Source of the DNA: Halomonas elongata
GTDB lineage: Bacteria > Pseudomonadota > Gammaproteobacteria > Pseudomonadales > Halomonadaceae
Assembly (NCBI RefSeq): GCF_029081005.1
Contig: NZ_JAJQTQ010000010.1
Span: forward strand, 62,001-126,000
Direction of reading: 5' to 3'
DNA length: 64,000 bases
The notes beneath the pieces are model-generated. The model was not told the DNA's origin. It searched no databases and saw only the letters and a program-made list of their open reading frames with translations. Shown here in pieces: positions 59,142 through 64,000 of this stretch. Positions within the stretch are counted from its first letter, which is position 1. Each line of letters begins with the position of its first letter. The translations under genes and the position numbers were made by a program.

Positions 59142-60209
59142 ATGAGCAACAGGACCGTCAAGCAGGTGTCCAGCGGTGAGAAGTACCGCAACGAGCACGG
59201 TGCCACCGCGATCAAGGACGGCATGAAACACCGCAGTCAGCAGGAGGACAGCCCCTCCCTCGGCCGCAAGCCGAAGTGGCTGCGTGCGAAGATTCCCGGC
59301 GGGGAACGCTTCGACGCCGTGAAGCGCAACGTCGACGAACACCGGCTCAGCACCGTCTGTGCCGAGTCACATTGCCCCAACATGGGCGAGTGCTGGAGCA
59401 ACGGCACCGCCACCATCATGCTGATGGGCTCGGTGTGTACCCGCGCCTGCCGCTTCTGCGCCGTGGATACCGGCAACCCCAAGGGCTGGCTGGATACCGA
59501 AGAGCCCGAGAATACCGCCGAGTCCGTCGAGTTGATGGGCCTGCGCTACGTTGTGCTGACCTCGGTGGATCGGGATGACCTGCCCGATGGGGGGGCTACC
59601 CATTACGCCGACTGCATCCGCGCCATCAAGGCCCGCACGCCCGATGTCGCGGTCGAGGCCTTGACCCCCGATTTCGATGCCGAGCCCGGCGCCGTCGAAC
59701 GGGTCGTCGACTCCGGGCTAGAAGTCTTCGCCCAGAACGTCGAGACCGTGGAGCGCCTGACGAGTCGGGTCCGTGATCCTCGGGCCGGTTACCGCAAGAC
59801 TCTGGATGTGCTGGCCCACGCCAAGCGCCATCGCCCCGAAGTGATCACCAAGACCAGCCTGATGCTCGGTCTCGGGGAGACCGAAGAGGAAATCCTCCAG
59901 ACCTTCGATGACCTGCGCGCCATCGGCGTCGACATCGTCACCCTGGGACAGTATCTACGCCCCACCCGTAACCACCTGCCGGTGGAACGCTGGGTGACGC
60001 CCGAAGAGTTCGAGCGCTATCGTCAACTGGGACTCGAGAAAGGCTTCATGGAAGTGCCATCGGGTCCGCTGGTACGTTCCAGCTATCGTGCCGACCGGGT
60101 CTTCGAGAACAACAACCTGGGCCTCGAACTGGCCTCACCGGGCAAGGTGCCCGGCCAGTCGGAGCAAGAGGCGGACCCGAACTTGATCCCCACCCTGAAC
60201 GTCGGCTGA
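59142..60209 (+). CDS. lipA: lipoyl synthase
   Basis: The 355-residue radical SAM enzyme inserts two sulfurs into octanoyl groups. The auxiliary cluster cysteines are Cys73, Cys78 and Cys84, and the SAM cluster uses Cys99, Cys103 and Cys106 (CTRACRFC). VRSSYRA near the C-terminus carries the conserved serine. It is about 35 residues longer than the E. coli enzyme at the N-terminus and C-terminus. GGAGAGG lies upstream. lipB is convergent, not upstream as usual. Confidence 0.96.
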   Translation: MSNRTVKQVSSGEKYRNEHGATAIKDGMKHRSQQEDSPSLGRKPKWLRAKIPGGERFDAVKRNVDEHRLSTVCAESHCPNMGECWSNGTATIMLMGSVCTRACRFCAVDTGNPKGWLDTEEPENTAESVELMGLRYVVLTSVDRDDLPDGGATHYADCIRAIKARTPDVAVEALTPDFDAEPGAVERVVDSGLEVFAQNVETVERLTSRVRDPRAGYRKTLDVLAHAKRHRPEVITKTSLMLGLGETEEEILQTFDDLRAIGVDIVTLGQYLRPTRNHLPVERWVTPEEFERYRQLGLEKGFMEVPSGPLVRSSYRADRVFENNNLGLELASPGKVPGQSEQEADPNLIPTLNVG

Positions 60210-60223
60210 GTCACGCGACGTCG

Positions 60224-60274
60224 CCCGGCAACAAGACGCCGGCCCCGCCACGGGGCCGGCGTCTTGTTGCCGGG
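60224..60274 (+). terminator. long perfect hairpin after lipA
   Basis: A 24-bp perfect stem (60224-60247 with 60251-60274) with a 3-base loop lies 15 bp past the lipA stop. It is unusually long for a terminator and has no separate T-run. Confidence 0.8.
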
Positions 60275-60284
60275 CATCATCTGA

Positions 60285-60425
60285 GAGGGTGTTTACAAAA
60301 GTCTCGGGCGACAGCCAGACAAGGCGAAATTCGGCGAGGACGCGGAGTTTAGCCGTACCAAATGAGCACTTCGAGCCGAATTTCAACGCGGTATGGTCGA
60401 GCGCAGTCATTTGTAAACACCCTCT
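60285..60425. mobile_element. MITE-like element copy 1 (lipA-lipB)
   Basis: GAGGGTGTTTACAAA at the left and TTTGTAAACACCCTC at the right are perfect inverted ends, with TGA flanking on both sides (60282-60284 and 60426-60428). The interior holds a nested stem GAAATTCGGC / GCCGAATTTC. It is homologous along its length to the copy at 62821-62960. Confidence 0.8.
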
Positions 60426-60469
60426 GAACGGCCTGCCCTCGGTCCATGCTGCAGGAACGTCACCCCTTC

Positions 60470-61123
60470 TCAGGTCATCGGTGCGGAAGCTCGATCGACG
60501 AAGGACAACTCGCGCCCGAGCTCCCGAGCCAGGCAATGGGCCAATCGTGTTGCCACCGTCGGCACATCGGGCGCCTCCGGGACCAGATCGGCCACGCGCG
60601 TCATTGCCATGCCGGCATAGCCACAGGGATTGATGCGGTCGAAGGGCGAGAGATCACCGTCGACATTGAGGGCAACGCCATGAAAGCTGGCGCCGCGTCG
60701 AATTCGCAGGCCCAATGAGGCGATCTTGGCCTCCCCCACATAGACGCCGGGGGCATCGGGCCTGGCCTGCGCCTCCACGTTCAGCTCGGCGAGCAACGCG
60801 ATGACCGCCCGCTCCAGGCAATTGACCAGCTCGCGCACGCCGAGACCGGCGCGGCGCACATCCAGCAGCGGATAGACGACGACCTGACCGGGGCCATGAT
60901 AGGTCACCTGACCGCCACGATCGGTCTCCACCACCGGGATATCGCCGGGCATCAGCACATGTTCCGGCTTGCCCGCCCGTCCCTGGGTAAAGACCGGCTC
61001 ATGCTCGACCAGCCAGAACTGATCCGGTGTCGAAGCATCGCGCTGATCGGTGAGCTCTCGCATCGCTCGCCAGACCGGCTCATAGGGGCGACGCCCCAGG
61101 CGGTGCACCTGAATGGCGTCCAC
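60470..61123 (-). CDS. lipB: octanoyl-[acyl-carrier-protein]:protein N-octanoyltransferase
   Basis: The 217-residue enzyme transfers octanoyl from ACP to lipoyl domains. The catalytic Lys is in [10 protein letters not shown] and the Cys in [21 protein letters not shown] is intact. The GTG at 61123 is preferred because GGTGG lies seven bases upstream; a TTG at 61129 overlapping the ybeD stop is the alternative. It is the last gene of the minus-strand run from mltB. Confidence 0.93.
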   Translation of the reverse strand: MDAIQVHRLGRRPYEPVWRAMRELTDQRDASTPDQFWLVEHEPVFTQGRAGKPEHVLMPGDIPVVETDRGGQVTYHGPGQVVVYPLLDVRRAGLGVRELVNCLERAVIALLAELNVEAQARPDAPGVYVGEAKIASLGLRIRRGASFHGVALNVDGDLSPFDRINPCGYAGMAMTRVADLVPEAPDVPTVATRLAHCLARELGRELSFVDRASAPMT

Positions 61124-61125
61124 GC

Positions 61126-61440
61126 TCAAACCACCATGTGCACGAGCCCGCTGGCCTTGAGCTCGGCGAACAGCGCCTGGAGTTGCGCTTCGCTGGTGGC
61201 CCGCATCGTCAACCGCACCGACTGGAAGCGTCCATTACGGCTGTCCACCACCTGGATGCCCTTCGGATCGAAGGCGGGATCGTGTCGCGTGACCGTCTGG
61301 CAGACCATGGCAACGAACTCCTCGTCGGCATCGCCCACCACCTTGATCGGATAGTCGCAGGGAAAGGTAATCTTCGGCGGCTCGCCTTTCGGGTCGGCCG
61401 CGCTCGGCTGGCGCATATCGCGCAGGGGCTTGTCGTTCAT
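61126..61440 (-). CDS. ybeD: DUF493 family protein (YbeD)
   Basis: The 104-residue protein has the ferredoxin-like DUF493 domain ([14 protein letters not shown] at about 23-36). The first 20 residues are a non-conserved extension. It sits between dacA and lipB as in E. coli. The function is unknown. Confidence 0.92.
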   Translation of the reverse strand: MNDKPLRDMRQPSAADPKGEPPKITFPCDYPIKVVGDADEEFVAMVCQTVTRHDPAFDPKGIQVVDSRNGRFQSVRLTMRATSEAQLQALFAELKASGLVHMVV

Positions 61441-61550
61441 CCCGCACCTTGATGACAGTATCTACAGATATTCTACGCAACCCGGCCCCCGCTACCAAAC
61501 ATGGGACATCGAGCGCCCGACGGATCGAGCGCTCCGGGTTCGCGCTTCTC

Positions 61551-62780
61551 TCAGTCGAAGAAGCCGCCCATCAGGTTGGCGAAGAAACGATGGACCTTGT
61601 CGATGAGACGCTTGAAGAAACCGCCTTCCTCGACGTCTTCCAGCGCCAGCAGGTCACGCTTGCCGACGACTTCATCGCCCAGGCGTACCTCCATGGTGCC
61701 GATGGTCTCGCCGGCCTTGATCGGGGCGGTCAGGTCCTGGCGGATATCGAGCTTGGCAGTGAGTTCCTGGTTGCGACCCCGCGGAACCGTCATGAAGACG
61801 TTCTTGTCGACGCCGATCTTCAGCTCGTCCTTGTCGCCCCCCCACACCCGGGAGGTATTAAGTACCGCACCCTTGTCATAGAGCCTGAGGGTCTCGAAGT
61901 AGCGGAAACCATAGCTCAGCAGTTTCTGGCTCTCCTGGACCCGCGCCTCCGTGGAGTCGGTTCCCATCACCACCGAGATCAGACGCATGTCCTCCCGCTT
62001 GGCCGACGACACCAGGCAATACCCCGCCGCCTCGGTCCAGCCTGTCTTCAGGCCATCCACGCTGCTGTCGCGCCACAGCAGCCGATTGCGGTTGGGCTGA
62101 TCGATACCGCCATACGTGAACTCTTTCTGGCGATAGATGCTGTAGTGCTGGGGATAGTCGTTGATGATGTGGCGCGACAGCAACGCCAGATCCCGGGCGG
62201 ACGAATAATGGTTGTCGTGCGGCAGACCGGTGGGATTGACGAAATGGGTATTTTCCATGCCCAGCCGCGCCGCATGCTGGTTCATGATATCGGCGAAGGG
62301 CTCGGTGCCTCCCGCCAGATACTCGGCCATGGCCACACTGGCGTCGTTGCCGGAAACGATGACGATGCCGTGCAGCAACTCGCTGACCGGCACCCGATCG
62401 CCGACCTCGATGAACATCTTCGAGCCGCCGGTACGCCAGGCCTTTTCACTGATCGGCACCTGGTCGTCGGGGGAAATATTGCCCTTGTTGAGTTCGCGCT
62501 CCACCAGATAGGCGGTCATCAACTTGGTCAGACTCGCCGGCGGCAGGCGCTCGTCCGGGTTGTGCTGGGCGAGCACACGGCCACTGCCGGCATCCATCAG
62601 GATCCAGGAAGTGGCGGCCAGGCGCGGCGGCGCCGGGATCATGGTCTGCGGCTGAGGCTGTACCTGGGGCTCGGGAGACGGCGACGCCTCCTGAGCCTGT
62701 GTCGGCGCAGCGACCAGGGAGCAGCATACCAGCAGGGCCGGCATCAACCGGCGGAAGGACAACGAGCACGACACTTTCAT
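61551..62780 (-). CDS. dacA: D-alanyl-D-alanine carboxypeptidase (PBP5/6 family)
   Basis: The 409-residue periplasmic enzyme trims pentapeptide stems. It has a signal peptide ending near residue 30 (PTQAQ), a Pro/Gln-rich linker, and the three motifs Ser83-x-x-Lys86 (ASLTK), SGN (143-145) and KTG (LKTGW). The C-terminal beta domain ends in an amphipathic helix (FFKRLIDKVHRFFANLM) that anchors it to the inner membrane. The ATG at 62780 gives a normal signal peptide; starts at 62804 and 62807 are weaker. Confidence 0.93.
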   Translation of the reverse strand: MKVSCSLSFRRLMPALLVCCSLVAAPTQAQEASPSPEPQVQPQPQTMIPAPPRLAATSWILMDAGSGRVLAQHNPDERLPPASLTKLMTAYLVERELNKGNISPDDQVPISEKAWRTGGSKMFIEVGDRVPVSELLHGIVIVSGNDASVAMAEYLAGGTEPFADIMNQHAARLGMENTHFVNPTGLPHDNHYSSARDLALLSRHIINDYPQHYSIYRQKEFTYGGIDQPNRNRLLWRDSSVDGLKTGWTEAAGYCLVSSAKREDMRLISVVMGTDSTEARVQESQKLLSYGFRYFETLRLYDKGAVLNTSRVWGGDKDELKIGVDKNVFMTVPRGRNQELTAKLDIRQDLTAPIKAGETIGTMEVRLGDEVVGKRDLLALEDVEEGGFFKRLIDKVHRFFANLMGGFFD

Positions 62781-62820
62781 GGATGGCAATCTCTTCGGGT
62801 GCATCACAGGATGAACATTA

Positions 62821-62960
62821 GAGGGTGTTTACAAAACAGGCGAACGAAGGCAAGACAAGGCGAAATTGAGTGAAAAAGCGCAGTTTACGATGGGTAAATG
62901 AGCATTTTGAGGTCAATTTCAACGCCGTATTGCCGAGTGTAGGCATTTTGTAGACACCCG
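62821..62960. mobile_element. MITE-like element copy 2 (dacA-rlpA)
   Basis: GAGGGTGTTTACAAAA on the left faces TTTTGTAGACACCCGC on the right, flanked by TTA on both sides. The interior matches copy 1, with an inner stem GAAATTGA / TCAATTTC that covaries with the stem of copy 1. It fills most of the 195-bp gap between rlpA and dacA. Confidence 0.8.
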
Positions 62961-62975
62961 CTTACAGGGCACCGA

Positions 62976-63872
62976 TCAATCGGTGCCATTGACGACAAAG
63001 GCCTGGCCGAAGCCGACGCGACTCAACTGGCCACGCACGGGATCGACCTGGTCGGCATGTGTCAGGGGACCGACCTGAACGCGATAGAGTCCGGCGGTGC
63101 TGGCGATCCTGACCGGTCGGGACAAGGCCCCTTCCAGCCGTTCCTTGAGCGCTTCGGCGTTGTCCGCCGAGCCGAGTGCCGCCACCTGCAGGTAGATGGG
63201 ATCGGAGGCATCCCCTCCGCCATCATTCGAGGCCGGACGCTGCTCGGTAGCGCTCGGCGGCGGGGACTCGCCGCCCTGGCGCGCCTGCCAGACTTCGGGG
63301 TCGATGGCCTCGACCCTGACGCGGCCGGTCCCCCGGTCGAGAATGTCCAGACGGGATGCGGCGGCGTAGGAGAGGTCGATCTCCCGCTCACTGTGGAAGG
63401 GCCCGCGATCATTGACCCTGACGATCACCGAACGCCCGTTGTCGAGATTGGTGACCCGGGCATAGGTCGGCAACGGCAGGGTGCGATGCGCGGCACTCAT
63501 CTTGTACATGTCATAGATTTCGCCATTGGATGTGGCGTAGCCATGGAACTTCTTGCCATACCAGGACGCTGTTCCCCGACGCTCATAACCGCTGGCATCG
63601 GACAAGACATGGTAGGTCTTGCCCCATACCTCATAATTGGCCTTGTTGCCGGCCCGCGAACGGGCCTCAGGACGCGGCACGGCATCCGGCACCCGGCTGA
63701 CATCCGGCGGCTCCTGGGGATAGGCATCGCTGGACATCGCATAGCGCCCGCCGGCATCGTCCGCCGACGAGGCAGCATCATCGGCTGGATCCTCCACCGC
63801 ACGGTTGCCGCCATCGCTGGCACACCCGGCCAGCAGCAGGCCGGCACACAAGACACTCCACCAGGCTTTCAT
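62976..63872 (-). CDS. rlpA: septal ring lytic transglycosylase RlpA
   Basis: The 298-residue outer-membrane lipoprotein has the lipobox LLAGC (Cys17), a double-psi beta-barrel catalytic domain (GTASWYGKKFHGYATSNGE, with VRVNDRGPF) and a C-terminal SPOR domain (about 225-298). It cleaves denuded glycan strands at the septum. The start overlaps the mltB stop (ATGA). Confidence 0.94.
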   Translation of the reverse strand: MKAWWSVLCAGLLLAGCASDGGNRAVEDPADDAASSADDAGGRYAMSSDAYPQEPPDVSRVPDAVPRPEARSRAGNKANYEVWGKTYHVLSDASGYERRGTASWYGKKFHGYATSNGEIYDMYKMSAAHRTLPLPTYARVTNLDNGRSVIVRVNDRGPFHSEREIDLSYAAASRLDILDRGTGRVRVEAIDPEVWQARQGGESPPPSATEQRPASNDGGGDASDPIYLQVAALGSADNAEALKERLEGALSRPVRIASTAGLYRVQVGPLTHADQVDPVRGQLSRVGFGQAFVVNGTD

Positions 63873-64000
63873 GGATGCTCCTCGGTCTCGCTCGCCGTCG
63901 ACTCGAACCAGTGCGTCGACTTTCCGCGAGCCTCGGCGATCGCCTCGGCGAGTTCGGTGACGGCCATGGCATACAGATAGCTATGGTTATAGCGGGTGAT
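63869..64000 (-). CDS. mltB: lytic murein transglycosylase B, C-terminal end (runs off right edge)
   Basis: The frame is open to the window edge and gives the last 43 residues. ITRYNHSYLYAMAVTELAEA is the conserved C-terminal helix of MltB/SltB. The stop overlaps the rlpA start by 3 bases, as in the usual mltB-rlpA-dacA order. Confidence 0.85.
   Translation of the reverse strand: MTRYNHSYLYAMAVTELAEAIAEARGKSTHWFESTASETEEHP

Overview
This 64 kb window is chromosomal DNA from a GC-rich gammaproteobacterium. Gene content and order (leuC-leuD-leuB-asd-truA-trpF-trpB-trpA-accD-folC-cvpA-purF-metZ, leuS-lptE-holA, nqrABCDEF-nqrM, gap-like/mfd, topA, and mltB-rlpA-dacA-ybeD-lipB) match the Pseudomonas/Oceanospirillales pattern. 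The Na+-translocating NADH:quinone reductase, an OpuAC-type osmolyte-binding protein and a PHA-synthase-like DUF3141 protein suggest a halophile such as Halomonas or Chromohalobacter. The genus is inferred from content, not from a search.

Layout. 1-5659: the start of a PAS-domain sensor that runs off the left edge, a 2-oxoglutarate/Fe(II) hydroxylase, a yceI/cytochrome b561 pair, and metZ-purF. 5660-18037: a long minus-strand block for leucine, aspartate-family and tryptophan biosynthesis, tRNA modification, fatty-acid and folate synthesis and cvpA. 18196-19092: a LysR regulator divergent from leuC. 19285-28367: an accessory catabolic cluster (Rieske oxygenase, SDR, OpuAC binding protein, GMC dehydrogenase, ferredoxin-type reductase, aldehyde dehydrogenase, class II aldolase, GATase-AraC regulator) that fits degradation of a quaternary-ammonium or related compound. 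28407-36730: an unknown membrane protein, DUF1451, leuS-lptE-holA, a PA2779/PA2778 pair and DUF488. 36892-43299: nqrM and nqrFEDCBA. 43592-48684: divergent long GAPDH and mfd. 48801-51114: two L,D-transpeptidases flanking a Braun-type lipoprotein. 51272-58987: DUF6586-topA, DUF3141, a shortened biotin-carboxylase-like protein and a divergent LysR. 59142-64000: lipA convergent with lipB-ybeD-dacA-rlpA-mltB.

Short non-coding elements with inverted ends sit between genes. Two related copies of about 140 bp, each with a 3-bp target duplication, lie between lipA and lipB and between dacA and rlpA. A 142-bp element with a 4-bp duplication separates cvpA from purF. A fourth element of about 190 bp follows the OpuAC gene. 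No rRNA, tRNA, CRISPR array or complete insertion sequence was seen. No gene-free stretch exceeds 300 bp.

The most unusual items are the accessory cluster (its Rieske protein has unusual iron-ligand spacing, its aldolase lacks the usual catalytic Glu, and its binding protein has no permease), the biotin-carboxylase homologue lacking the ATP-binding lid, the covarying MITE pair, a terminator-like hairpin inside the first codons of the PA2778-type gene, and the Ldt-Lpp-Ldt arrangement.
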